Part shown: in pieces, positions 1 to 12,600 of the stretch
Numbering within the stretch: position 1 is the first letter of the stretch
How the letters are laid out: the number at the start of each line of letters is the position of its first letter
Assembly (NCBI GenBank): GCA_014871385.1
Contig: CM026431.1
Span: 7,127,778 to 7,191,777, forward strand
Origin: Ceratodon purpureus
Lineage: Eukaryota; Streptophyta; Bryopsida; Pseudoditrichales; Ditrichaceae
DNA: 64,000 nucleotides
Direction of reading: 5' to 3'
Position numbers and translations under genes: made by a program
Notes under the pieces: generated by a model
Databases searched by the model: none
What the model saw: the letters and a program-made list of their open reading frames with translations, nothing else
Told to the model about the DNA's origin: nothing

Positions 1-316
1 TACTTCTTAATAAAAGCCTAGAGTACGTTCCAGGTTTGATGACCCCTACTCTTGCATAGCCATGGGATGCTTTACTTGAATTGCCCTGGCTGCGCTCAAC
101 ATTAGCCAGAGCTGGTTGAAGCGACTCACCACAGCCTTTCTCATCCACAGTATGGACGTGATCGATGGGGGCATCTAGTTCGCTGCAGTCAGGAAAGTTG
201 CATTCCGGAACTGGTTCAAAAGGACCTTGGAATTCATCTAAGGACACGCGCTCATCTCCCTCCTGCTGTGAACCTGAAGCTAGGTGAGTCGAGGACTGGA
301 GCTGGTTGCTATCCAT
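1..316 (-). CDS. 5' end of an unrecognised host gene, truncated by window edge
   Basis: Read on the minus strand from an ATG at 316, the frame stays open for 105 codons to the window edge and begins MDSNQLQSSTHLASGSQQEG. An in-frame TAA lies four codons upstream, so this ATG is the likely start unless a 5' exon exists. The peptide is acidic and polar, with a short cysteine segment (ECNFPDCSELD) near residues 43-53. I recognise no domain. A TATA-like element sits about 85 bp upstream on the same strand (399-406). The gene is divergent from the methyltransferase gene beginning at 716. A chance open frame of this length is possible but unlikely given the upstream stop and TATA. Confidence 0.5.
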   Translation of the reverse strand, partial: MDSNQLQSSTHLASGSQQEGDERVSLDEFQGPFEPVPECNFPDCSELDAPIDHVHTVDEKGCGESLQPALANVERSQGNSSKASHGYARVGVIKPGTYSRLLLRS

Positions 317-715
317 CTCGTCCGAAGCTTACAAGTATCTACACGGGCATGGAAAGTCTGATAGTGAATTCTGATACTGGATGAGGCCTTCACTTCACTT
401 ATATAGAGAATGATAGTACCAAGCGTGGAGTTGCCCTCTTCCAAGATTTGTTTTTTTAAAGTGCGTTACATTGATGGACGCCGCTAATAGAAGTCGGCGG
501 TTTTTTAATAAGGTGGTTAACATACAGTAAGTTACTGACAGTATGGAAGTTGAACTAACTTTCTGGGTCCAACAATGAAGTCCTAGATATTAAAATCTTA
601 CCACATTAATGTCATAGTGCATTCGAGAAAATTTGAACATTTAGTCTATTCATAGATTGTTGTGTCGAAGGAAGTCATGGATTAAAAAGAGGCTCTCATA
701 CTAGCATTCAGAGAG
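317..715. promoter_or_regulatory. Shared intergenic region between two divergent genes
   Basis: This 399-bp gap separates the start codons of two genes facing away from each other. On the minus strand the string TATATAAG (399-406) is well placed to serve the left gene. No clear TATA box is visible for the right gene. The middle of the gap is AT-rich with short T and A runs. A bidirectional promoter is inferred from position only. Confidence 0.4.
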
Positions 716-3700
716 ATGATAACCAGGTCGAGTGCGAAAGCTAAGCTCGAATTTAGTCGGGCAGCTGGAAGAGAGCGACGTCAAGAGAGGTTACGGAGGT
801 TAACGTTTAGGGACGGTTTAGGTACGCCATACAACTTGCGTTCAGCAATGGGAAGGAAGGGAGGGAGGTCTAATCAAGCAGGTGTCAACAAGGAAATGGA
901 TGACGGCGTCGGGTTTGACGATGGAGAGGTTCAGCCAATTAAACTATCGTTTCTAGATGCAGATGGTTCTTCACCTAAGAAACAAACTACAAGAGAGGTA
1001 AGCCAAAATGATGTCCCCAATTATTATTCTAGTCAGACCATAGATTTTATGATGGAGACTCTAGGTAGTTATCGAGTTGGTGGTGATTTACATCCGAAAT
1101 CTAGGGTTTAGCTTTCGAAAGCACTTGGTGCACCTCGCAGATCCTATCCCTGTCTCTTCGAACCCTCAAGCACTCTGAATGCTCGTACGCTCCCACTCAT
1201 TCTCGTGCCTGCATTCCTCCCTGAACTGTGTCCTATGTTCTCGAATTTACAAGTACCGGAATGAGCAAACCCAATTTGTATCTTGTGGATTGTTTGCGCA
1301 GGAAGGGGGATCACAGTCGAGTGAGTCCTCTTCGGGTCAAGCGAGGCTGCTGCGGCAGAGCAAGTACCCTTCAAGGGGACTGAAATCTGTAGCGGAATCC
1401 TCTTCCGGTTCGAAGAGTCCGAGGATGGCAGACACGACACCATCATGCGGCGTTGGAGATGAAGATCGGATGCAAGCTGAGCAGGTAATTCAGCCACCCA
1501 CACTTCTATTTCTGTTGGGTTGGTGGGGAGCAGTGTTGTAGGATTGTGAGACTTCGAACATTGGAGAAGCGTGGATGAGTCTGCTCGGCAAGGAACTAAC
1601 TGTAGGGAGAGTAGAGTTGGCGTCTTCAACTGATAGTAACTCTCTTCTTGTAATCTGCAATTCCGCAAGCGAATGAGATCATCTGCTCCTGGAGCAATCC
1701 GTATTTCTAATTCCATCGTACCTCTAATTCATTCTTTTATTGAATTACATTATGAGACGAGTCGCAGTCTCAAAGATACCGGTACGTCCCTTGGTTCCCT
1801 TTGACCAGGTACATGGTGGTAGTTTCTCCATCGTAGGATGTGTTTATTAGTGAGAATGTCGATGATGCAATGTAAGATGTGGCGACTTAATCGAATTTGC
1901 ATTAACCCGAACAATGTCCAGCATATTGAGACGTGTACCTATTTCGAAGAATAGAGTGATCAGTGACGACCTCTACACCTTGGTAGGCTCCGAGCAGAGC
2001 TGCTGGCAATGGTCGGTTGACTAGTGGCAGGAGTTCAGGTTTAAAAAAATGAAGAGTGGAGAGCATCGTTAGGGTCCGAGCAGAGTTCTTAGAAGCTCAT
2101 CTTGAGTCTAGTTCTTGATGAGATCTAGCCACGTCGTCCGTCTATATTAGTCTACTATGGTAACTTAGTTGCCTATGTCAAGATTGTTCGGTGGGGACCT
2201 ATGTTCTGAACGCCACAAATTAAGAGAACGAGACTGGGTAGCCATGACCTGTTTGTAATTGCATAGCCCAAAGCAGACTTTAAAATTCTTCTGTGGAATC
2301 TATATATCACTGTACGAACCCAAGTTAAGAAGGCATACTGTTTTTGTAGATAAGGTGGAACAATTATTACTCAATATGACGAAGATGCACTGTAAGCTGT
2401 GGCGACTTAAGCAGATCAGCTTTGGACCGATCTGGCTCTGGCTTTTTGAGACGTCCACCTATCGAGAGCACTAGAGTGATAAATGTTAACCCCCTCACTA
2501 TGATAAATGTTAACCCCCTCACTTCGAGCAAAGCTGCTAAGCGTGGTCAGCCGATTACTGGCTAGAGTTCAGAGGGAAGTTATGTAGACTGGAGAACAGA
2601 GTTAGGGCCCGAGCAGAGTTCTGAGAGGCTGCTGTTGAGTCTGATTGTCGTTGAATGTGAGCCATGCCATTTGACTATGTTGTGTTGACTAGAGCGAACG
2701 TTGTTGACCCCCAGAGTTTGTTAGGCTCCGAGCAGAGCTGCAAGCAGTGAATCGTCATTAAGTTCAAAGAGTTTCGTGGGATGAATTTTAGAACGAATTG
2801 GGTTCCTCGGCACCGATCACAGTTGCTGAAGCAAGCTGGAAGGTTATGAATGGTAACTTTGTTGTGTGTACTGGAGCTAACGTTGATGACCCCCAGAGTG
2901 TGTTAAGCTCCGAGCAGAGCTGCAAGCAGTGAATCGTCATTAAATTCAAAGAGTTTCGTGGGATGAATTTTAGAACGAATTGGGTTCCTTGGCACCGATC
3001 ACACTTGCTGAAGCAAGCTCAAGCCTCAAAGGGATTTTAATGGTAACTTTGTTGTGTGTACTAGAGCTAACGTTGATTACCCCCAGAGTGAGTTAGGCTC
3101 CGAGCAGAGCTGCTAGTGCTGGTTTCTCATGAAGTTCCAAGAGTTTCAAAGCATTAATTTTAGGGTGAGGAGGGTTGCTCGGCCCCGATCAGAGTTCGAG
3201 AAGCCAGCTCAAAGAAATTTGAATCGTAACTTTGTTGTGTGTACTAGAGCTAACGTTGATTACCCCCAGAGTGAGTTAGGCTCCGAGCAGAGCTGCTAGT
3301 GCTGGTTTCTCATGAAGTTCCAAGAGTTTCAAAGCATTAATTTTAGGGTGAGGAGGGTTGCTCGGCCCCGATCAGAGTTCGAGAAGCCAGCTCAAAGAAA
3401 TTTGAATCGTAACTTTGTTGTGTCTACTAGAGCTAACGTTGATGACCCCCGGGGTGTGTTAGGCTCCGAGCAGAGCTGCTAGTACTGGTTTGTTATTAAG
3501 TTCCAAGAGTTTTCAGTGATGAATTTTAGAGCAAGGAACGTTGTTCGGCCCCGATCAGAGTTGAAGAAGCAACCTCCAAGGGATTTGAATGGTAACTGAG
3601 GAAGAGTGGTCGGGCCAAACCAGAGCTGCTATCGGCAGTTGTTACAATGCTTAGCTTCAGATCATAGGAATTAGATGTGTACAGAATAACAGTGCTCGGG

Positions 3701-6700
3701 CCCGAACAAAGGGTTGACGTAACTCTCATCTGTTACGTTTTTAGGTAAATGTTGACCATTACCCCTTTAAAGCTAACTTCGTGCTGAAAAGTGATAGAAT
3801 GGTTAGTAAGATTAGGTAAAAACCAACCTGACAGACATAACTTGCAGAAAAAGTCATGTGCAATGCTTGCTCCTGCAACTCTGATCGGAGCCGAGCAGAG
3901 TTCGGATGAACAGTCGGTTCAGTTCGTTAAAAAAAAAAAAACGTATGAGTGGTACCCCAAACTCTGTTCGGCTCCGATCAGAGTTGCAGGCGCAAGCTTT
4001 TCACACGCTGCGAAAGTTCTATGGGGGCATATAACACGGACAACAGGACTGCTCGGGCCATAGCAGAGTTTTCATGCCTCTCTCTCTCAATTAGAGTTGC
4101 CATATATTCTGTATTTAATATTTCAACATGGACTCTATCCTATGACTTAGTCGGCTCTGCTTGGGCCCAAGACCCCAAACTCTGTTCGGCTCCGATCAGA
4201 GTTGCAGGCGCAAGCTTTTCACACGCTGCGAAAGTTCTATGGGGGCATATAACACGGACAACAGGACTGCTCGGGCCATTGTAGAGTTTTCATGCCTCTC
4301 TCCCTCAATTAGAGTTGCCATATATTCTGTATTTAATATTTCAACATGGACTCTATCCTATGACTTAGTCGGCTCTGCTTGGGCCCGAGACGTCTACTTA
4401 TTTCAAAAAATAGACTGACCTCAGTGATGACCGCCACACTTTCCTAGGCTTAGTGCAGACGTGCTAACAATGGTTGGTTGGTTAGTCGCAGGACTTCAGA
4501 GGAAGAAATGTGGACTGAAGAATACCGTTATGGCCCGAGCAGAGTTCTTAGGGGCTGTTGTTAAGTCTAGTCCTTGATGAATGTGGACCACGCTATTTGT
4601 CTATCTTCGTCTGCTTTGGTAACTTAGTTGCCTATGTCTAGACTGTTCGGTGGGAAGCTAAGTTCTGAACGTCAGAAATTCAGAGAAGGAGAGTTTATAA
4701 GCATGACCTATTTGTAATTGTAGAGCCCCGAGCACACTTTAAAACAGTTCCATGGTATCTAAATATTATTGCTTGAACCCAAGCTAAGAGGGTTACGACG
4801 TAGATGAGGTAGCACAATGTTACGAGGTCATCGTATCAGTTAACTAGATCTTACGATTCCTCGTAATGTTTGTGCAATTAAGTAAGGAATCAGATGGCAG
4901 AATTCTATCTTGGGGGAATGCGTGATGCCGGCCTCAGGTCTTGCATGAGCTGTTTACTGCTTAGCTGCAAGTCGATGCGAGGAAAGGTGACTGAAGAGAA
5001 ATGGTTTCTATCCCGGCTTAGGCGTTGTAGATGCCGCACACTTATCTTGCTCAGTACTCTTTTAATACAAGCTTTGTGCTCTGCTCGGTGCAGATCAATG
5101 TCGATGTGCATCTCTGTCATGCAAATTATCATTGTCATTCACTTACTAACGGTCGGGTTTAAATGTTCGTAGGACCAGCTTCCTCCAGTCGAGGATATTC
5201 ACGACGAGAATGCGCTGGTCTTGACTCAGAAATCAGGTGGCCGAGAGGAAGATTCAGATGGCGACGAGGACTCGCTTGGAGATGCATATGCTGGAAACGA
5301 GGACGACATTCGAACACGACAGAAGCTCAACTCTGTGTCGACAATTGCAGATATCCGGCTGCAGCCACTTAGTGCATCCAGATTCAGCATTCCGCTGTGT
5401 CGAATGCAGCCCATGCCGATGGTCCGCCCAACCTTACAGAGTGATCTTTCAAAACTCGAGCAGGAGTTTGTTCACGGATATCGCGAGGGTGCATCAGTAT
5501 TCTACGTGTCAACTACTGACGAGGATGGCAAGACCAGAGAGGTTACCGAGGCTGACACGTGGAAGTGGGGACCAATCTGGACTAAAAAAAATGAGGAGTT
5601 TAATAACTTCCTTTTGACAGTTCCACAGTTAGCTTGCTTTACAAACATGATGTTTTTTGTTTGTGATGGAAACCATCGATACCAAGCCTGGATGAACCAT
5701 ATTGATCGATTGCACAAGACGGAGGAGTCCTGGCATTACTTGGTTGACTCAATTCTCCTAGACACTAAAGGGAGAATTGGTCTAGTCATGCAGTTGATGC
5801 ACAATATCAACAAGTAAGTATTGCCTTACAGTGAGATCATCTAAAGCAAGTAGAATATTGTTTCAATAGTTTCCTATGCAAGTGATTTAGGGTGTTTCTT
5901 TGTATTTGAATTTGTTTAATACTGTCTCATGTGATAGGCACACGGAGGACTCTCATGTGAAAACCAATCCAGTTCATACCCTCTTTAGGGTTCAAAAATA
6001 CGGCTTGATGCCTTTGGAGCAATTCAAGGATATCTTGTCGGATTCTGATTTAAAAAGATGCAAGAAAACAAAGCACAATACATGGCAGACTTTGCCGATT
6101 AAAGTGTTTACTAGTTTCATCTTCCAGGTATGTTTGGGATACAGCAGATCAGATTGGGCCAGTTCTAAGTTGCGCTGCAATATAGTCCCAGCTACAATGT
6201 TAAAATAGGAATGAATGCAGCGATTCAATTGTAACATGTTGATTCTCGTGGTGGCTATAAGGCAGGCTTGAACATTCGACTTTGTTTCCATTCGATTTGT
6301 CTCAGGGAATTCTTGCAGATGTTTCCCCACGTTCTTGCCTCCTTTAGTAAAGCAGGTGCAGCTGACTTGTTCTCATGTACCTTTACTGTCTTTGTTTTAG
6401 CATGAGATTAGCCGTGCGGCCGACGATGGTTTAAGAGGTTTCTTGGAGCAGAACGATCGTGACGTAACCGAAGCGGAAAAAGTATTTGCCATGAAAGCAG
6501 CCGTGAAGAAGGTAACGGAGAAACTCAGGCAGAAGATGAATAAACTTGTTGCCGTCGCGAATCCCGAGTTGACACCAGCTTGGTTACGTGAGGTAACTAA
6601 TTTTTGGCCTCTTCCATAATGCAATGTGTTCAGACTGTACATGGCATTTACCCAACACTTTATAAATATATGATATGATCCACTTGCTTGATATATGCAC

Positions 6701-9700
6701 ACTTTCAAGTACAGCTCTCAATGTTGGGCACTCGGCTTCTCACGAACTGCTTGGTACCGACCGGGTTCACATTTGGTCTCTGTGGTGGAGGACTGCCCAG
6801 ACAAGTGTGTTCGGCCCCTACTAGAGTTGATTACGAACGAATTCTGTTATTGCTTCATCTTCTCATCCGGCACCTTCGTTCACCTGGACGGAGTCTAATA
6901 TGGACTGCCTAAGGAAGTGTGTTCGGCCCCGATCAAAGTTGGATTCTACCAGTAGCGCATCGCCTTCTGGTGACGGCACCAGTTACATCCCTCGTCCTGA
7001 ATTTATGTTCGTTGGAATGTAGCGCAAATCAGTTTGCCACAGCAAGTGTGCTCGGTACCTACGAGAACCACAAGGCCTTACTGCGACTGCCATCATCTGT
7101 CACTTTTTAAGTGTTGCAATGTGTTGATTGGGGTGTAGTTTGGCTGGGTGGGATAAAGCAGGTCTCGTTGGCACCTAACATAGGTGGTTGTGACCAACAC
7201 CTGAACACCTTGCCACTGCATCTGTGATGCCTTCATTCTACTTCATACAATTAAGTTCAGCATTGTGACTGCAATGGAGCTGGGCACCGAACACACTCAT
7301 ATCCTCATGTTCAGTCTGAGTCGAAGGAAGTTCTAACCAGGACATCCAAGCCGTATTCAAGGCCGGGGTGCTCCTATTTTGCGCAGTTACGTCTCTTAAA
7401 ATTTTATGATTCACCGTGCCACTCTATGTATTGCAGGTGGAGCGACATTATTCTTTCAACTCGAGCAATACGGAGTTGACTATGGAAAAGCTGCAGCTCA
7501 TTGTGACCGCAAAGGCCACGGCATCAGCTAAGATTAAGTGGCTCGAATTCTTCAATTCCTCTGCTGCTACCCGCGAGGCCCGGAAGATCCCTCCAAAGCC
7601 TGTCAACGAAGAGAAGCTTACCCTTTGGCTGCATAAGGCCACATTCTGGGCAGAGGTACCTTTATAAACTGGATAACTCCTCGTTGTTCATGGATTTTGG
7701 TCAAGCAAAAAAGGTGTTGAGATGCATAGCTAGGTTGATTATGAATTCAACAGGGGTGAGTCTAGCCCTAACTTACAACTTGTATGGAAATTGGACAGCT
7801 ATCAGATCAAGCCACGGCAGCCTTTGACGAGATCGTGCGTCAAGACCGTATTACCATTGATATGTCCGTATCAACCGGCCCGGTGCTGCTGCCTGCTTAT
7901 GTGGAGGACTGTCGGATGAAGCTGTGGGACAATGTCTTTTATTCTTACTTCCGCGGAAATGAAGCCTTCCAAAAAGGACACGAGTTTCGCGAGTTGAAGG
8001 GATCAGACCTGATCGTCAGGCGTGTCCTCTACCGGTTCGCATTATTTACATCTCATTCTGTTTGTGAACATAACAATGTCATTTATATACGCGTTGTCTT
8101 ATTGTTGTCGATAGCATGATCGTGTGCTCACTGTTCATTTCGTAAAAACTAGAAAGTCTGCTGCAGTTGTAAAATGTTGGATTACAGTCGCTTGTTTTAA
8201 TGGCATTGGTCAAGGGTGTGTTTTACTTGTGACTAAACCTGATGGAAGAGGGTGTCTTTTACTGATGGAAGATGCGTAGACGTGGTCCTGTGGAGAAATT
8301 GAGTTCCAGAGTCCGGTGACTCAATTTCTCCACAGGACCACCTCTACGCATTCTTCTTCATGAACTGTTTAATCTGTTATCTTTTATTTGCTATAAGCTA
8401 ATTGGTTTCTTGTGTGTTGGTATTCCTGCAAAGGTATTTCAAATACGAGCTCTTAGCGAAGCAAGCAATTTCAAAGGAAAACCTTCCTGTATTTCTTGCA
8501 GCCTGGGTCGATCGATCGAGTCCAGCATGCATGTTCTCTGCTTTGCAGCAGCGGACGTGGACGACTTCACACCTGACCGCAGGTGCATGGTACTTGGACT
8601 GTGTGCCGAGCTTTACTCCATCGTTTGAGATCGAGCTCAGGAAGTCGAGGGACGCAATTGGGGAGTCTGGTATAGAAATGGTTGATCTTATTGGAATAGA
8701 AGACGAAAATGAGAGAGCGAAGGCGCTGAAGAGAAGGGTCGAAGAAGACCGTAAGAAGGCCCAGAAAGTGAGAGAAGCCGAGCAGAAGGCGGAGCAGAAG
8801 GAGCTTGAGAAGCAACAGAAGGCACAAGAGAAAACAGCAAGAAAAGGCAAGAAGAAGGTCAGTACCCCGGGTCAGGAGGATATAGAGAGTCCCACTAATG
8901 ACTCCGGGCAGAGAGAGCAGACGGCCTCGAGGAATAGAAAAAGGAGAACAACCTATGATGAACTTAACCAGCTTCTCGAATTTAACGATGCCGGGGACTG
9001 TGGGAAAAATGAAGAAATGATCCTGAACTCATCTGTCGAAGATGTTCTAGCAGGCAGCGATGATGACTACACACCAATGTACCTGGAAATCAAAGATTTC
9101 CTACTTAAGGTAAAGCAGCTCACATCCCTTTGATTCGAGTCATGCTTGAAATGGCAGCAGAGGTGACTCCACTTTGAAACCAGTCGGTCAGTTCACTTCA
9201 TCAATTTACTATTAGCCTAGGTTACAGCACCTAGTTAGTCCTTTACGAGAGAATGATATACGTGTAATTTTAACTCATACCATGGTGGGTCAGAACCATG
9301 GGGACTGTGGCGCGGCCCGAGCAGTCACATACACATCTCTAAGAATCGAGACTGACTGGGCCTTTGTGTGTTCAATTTATTTTTAATTCTCAGTTTCTAA
9401 TGTCTGTATAGCTCTGCTCGGTGGCAACCGTAGTCAAAGAAGTCTTACCAGTGGGTTTCAGTACTTTGGAATGGTGTCCGATTGGCCCTTTTTACATGTG
9501 CTCATCTGTGACTTCTAATGGTGACCGTGATGTTTACTCAGCCCATTTGTGCATTGAGTTTAATTATACTATTCCCTTTCCATTGTTTGTACTGCTCTGC
9601 TATAGTGTCATAGAATACCTGATCGGTCGCGGATGCTATGACCTTTGCATTTGTCCAGCTGCAACTTTATCCTTGTACTTAAAGGGGAGCTCATGTGTAT

Positions 9701-11519
9701 CGACTTATTAATTGCGGATGTGACTAGGACCTCACCTTATTGAGAGGCCTCCAGAATTTGAGTTATTATGCTGCGTATAATTGACTTCATTGTATTTACT
9801 TTATGTGCAGGTCACTGAAGGGAGAGCCCTGCATTTGAAGGGAGAACAAGTGAGTCACCCGTTTGTCGACCTCATCATTGCTGACTTACCAGAGAACCTC
9901 CCTGTCCCAGGCGTCTCAGACCCTCCTAGATCCATACCCGCTTGGAATGAGGGAGCTTCTGATTGGTTGCAGAGCATTTTTGACTTCGCTGAGAATCACC
10001 TCCACGATGATGGGGCGATGATACTTTTTCATCCTTTTCGTTCAACAACGAAATCTGAAATTCTAGGTTACTGTGACGTGTATGGAATGAAAGTCCGCAA
10101 GGAATGGTGGGCAATGAACCGACTCCACCTGACATCACCCTTGGATCAGTCCGTTACTGTAAATTCTAGCTAAACATTACGCCCCTTCTTTTGTTTCGTA
10201 GTCACCCCCGTTTTGCAAATTTTCTCTCGAGATAACCATTGAGAATCAGCTTAAACTTATTCTCGTAGCCAAGGACCACGAGCCTGTCTGGATAACTTAG
10301 TAGCAGTCTCCTTGCAGTACCAAGTGGTCACGGCCTGGGCGGACAGCCATGGAGAAAGAGCCATTGAAAGAAGCGTTTTCAGAATTAAACTCCTCATCTC
10401 TTGAGCAGTCACTCATGATTGCTCTGGCCCTATGAGAGTTCGAAATCCCTCCATCTGAATGCAATCACAGAGTCCTGATGAATTATTACTAACTTAGTGT
10501 TTCAAATTGGGATGCAGACACTCCGGTTCGGGATCACCCTGGCAGTGAAGAGTGGAGTTCCTGCATCAAAGTTTGCTTTCAGGCTTGTGCCTAAGCTGCT
10601 TAGCCGCCACGGTGTAGACGTGGGCCGTGATGACTGCCTACAGAACATTGTTCTGCCCGAGAACCAGATGTGTGATGGTCAGAGGCCATGGAGAGGCCCC
10701 CGGGAGAAATCAGTGGTACTCATGGAAATGTTGATTGAAGCTGCATCAGATCCGGGCAACGTCATATTAGACTGTACGGCAGCAACCGGTTAGTTTCCTG
10801 TACCTAAAAAATCTTTGTACTCTATGTTGCAGTACATCTCCTATTTGTCCACGAACACTTATACCAGTATATAAATTCATTGGGTTGTATTTCAGGTTCA
10901 TCAATCCATGCCTGCCGCAACATTGACCGCCACATTGTGGCCTTGGAGGTCGATGCAGCCATTTTCAAGGCTTTGTTGGAACCATTGATTCGGAATACTT
11001 CGGTTCCTGAAGGCAGCATCGCACAGCATGTCATCTCTGAGGATCCTGAGGGAGAAGTTCCTGTCATGAAGATTGTGAAGAGATCTCGATTCAAGAAGTG
11101 AGTTTAGACTCTTTTTCTCTAGTGTTACCTCTCATATACACGCATTCAATGTAAAGTGGATTTATAAACAACTTGCCATTTACATTTGCAGATGCAATAA
11201 CATGAGGTCTCCCGTGCATCGTCCTTTTTTTTCTGATCCTAATTTCCACCCGAGTCCTCCACAATCTTGGAATCTTCCATGTTATGCAAACGATGCAGCT
11301 ATCCAACTAGCTCGTGGTTCGTACCGTTACTTTAGATCCAGAAATGCACCAAGTAGATCGTTGGAGTTTCTTGATATTGAAGCCGATGAGTCAGACGACC
11401 ATCTCTCAGATATGAGCCCCTCCTCAATCACTCTATCGTCCTCTGATCAGTCCGACCTTGAAGAAGAGTGCCGTCTAGAACGCTCTGTCAATACTTTGAA
11501 GGACATTTTGGAAATGTGA
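716..11519 (+). CDS. ParB-like plus DNA N4/N6-methyltransferase protein, 12 exons
   Basis: Exons: 716-997, 1302-1484, 5173-5813, 5938-6127, 6401-6592, 7437-7655, 7799-8034, 8434-9109, 9811-10158, 10518-10788, 10896-11097, 11192-11519. They sum to 3768 nt, 1256 codons with stop, and phases match at all 11 junctions. Every intron is GT-AG. An in-frame TAA lies just upstream of the ATG. The N-terminus is basic (MITRSSAKAKLEF). Around residues 315-370 there is a ParB/sulfiredoxin-like core (FFVCDGNHRYQAW, D320-R324). Residues 738-791 are a Lys/Glu/Gln coiled coil. The C-terminal methyltransferase has the beta-class order: a DPPY-like site (IADLPE, 896-901), then RGPREKS (1048-1054) resembling the family HPTQKP segment, then the AdoMet loop DCTAATG (1074-1080). 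ParB-methylase fusions are known in phage and bacterial genes; here the gene is rich in introns. DNA modification is inferred from family, and the altered DPPY site leaves activity uncertain. Confidence 0.8.
2160..4790. repeat. Repeat-filled intron 2: ~183-bp satellite and duplicated blocks
   Basis: Intron 2 (1485-5172) holds a tandem array of about five units. Landmark strings recur at about 2691, 2871, 3061, 3244 and 3427, giving spacings of 180-190 bp and two exact steps of 183 bp. Units carry two GC-rich motifs, CTCCGAGCAGAGCTGC and CTCGGCCCCGATCAGAGTT. A second block near 3953-4160 repeats at 4171-4378 with a 218-bp period. A third, more diverged pair lies at about 2170-2285 and 4630-4745. 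A 24-bp segment is doubled near 2480-2520. I see no coding capacity; short frames here are repeat artefacts. Confidence 0.8.
8272..8351. repeat. Intronic hairpin with 33-bp arms
   Basis: In intron 7 of the methyltransferase gene, 8272-8304 and 8319-8351 are inverted copies matching at 32 of 33 positions, with a 14-nt loop. The stem would fold strongly in the transcript. Related partial copies flank it (a second GATGGAAGA-type string near 8241). It could be a small foldback element or a small-RNA precursor; the sequence alone does not decide. Confidence 0.75.
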
Positions 11520-11639
11520 GTTAGGGCAGTTAGCGAGTTGATAGAGAACTTGCATGTACTGAAGGGCCTAGCCAACGCTCTGTATATGAATTCCCTTAAT
11601 TCGCAGTTGCATAATATATTTTTTGTTCTTTTCTCCATT

Positions 11640-12139
11640 CCAGCCATTATCTGCATATATCCTTTCCAGTCGAATTGTCCATTTTCATTCACATCCCTCC
11701 CCCCAAATTTTTTATTTTTACCGTTCCCTTTTTTATTTTTTGTTTATTCCTTCTTCTCGGATCTTTCTTCTTCATTAACATCCCATTTTTTTGTTGCTTC
11801 AATTTTCATTCCTTTTTTAATATGTCATTTATCCTCTCTACTCGCACCTTCGTTTTTCATTAACATCATTTTTATTTTTCTTTTTCCATTCCGTCCAATA
11901 ATTTCACTTATCCCTTCCACTCCAACTATCCACTCTCATTCCTATCCCCGTTATTAGTTTTTTCTTTCCTTTTCTTGCATTTCCATTTTGTTATTTTGTA
12001 TATCCCTTCCATTCGCACTTTTCCTTTTCTTAGACATATGCTTTATTTTCTTTCTAGGTTTTGGCACTCCACCCCCTACTTTCATTCATCTTTTCCTCTC
12101 CCACTCTACACTGTCATTTCCATCCCCGTTATCATTTTC

Positions 12140-12230
<91 letters not shown>

Positions 12231-12600
12231 AATTTTTCATTTATGCCTTCCATCCGCTCCGTTCCTCTTCATTAACTTCTCTTTGGTCCTTTTTATTTGC
12301 TTCTGCATTCCATCCCCTATTTTCATTCGTCTTCTCCACTCCAACTATCCACTCTCATTCCCATCCCCGCTATCATTTTTTTATTTTTTTTCTTTTTTTT
12401 TCTTTTTTTTCATTTATGCCTTCCATCCGCTCCGTTCCTCTTCATTAACCTCTCCTTTGTCCTTTTTATTTGCATTTGCATTCCATCCCCTATTTTCGTT
12501 CGTCTTTTCCACTCCCACTCTACACTGTCATTCACATCCTCGTTATCATTTTTTTTTCTTTTACCGTTATTTTTTTATATTTTTCATTTATTCCCTTGTC
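11640..12600. repeat. Pyrimidine-rich degenerate tandem repeat with (TA)n tract
   Basis: Downstream of the methyltransferase stop codon the plus strand becomes almost purely C and T. A block beginning CATTTATGCCTTCCATCCGC at 12238 recurs at 12411 (173-bp step), with older copies to the left. A (TA)n microsatellite occupies about 12145-12226. Long hydrophobic open frames here come from base composition and are not genes. Confidence 0.8.

Noticed and set aside
1144-1716. 190-codon minus-strand frame
   Set aside because: It is antisense to exon 2 of the methyltransferase gene, which fits splice signals and phase; no domain is visible.
3791-4418. Overlapping frames repeating CSAPIRVAGASFSHAAK
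   Set aside because: They are translations of the duplicated intronic repeat, present in different frames of each copy.
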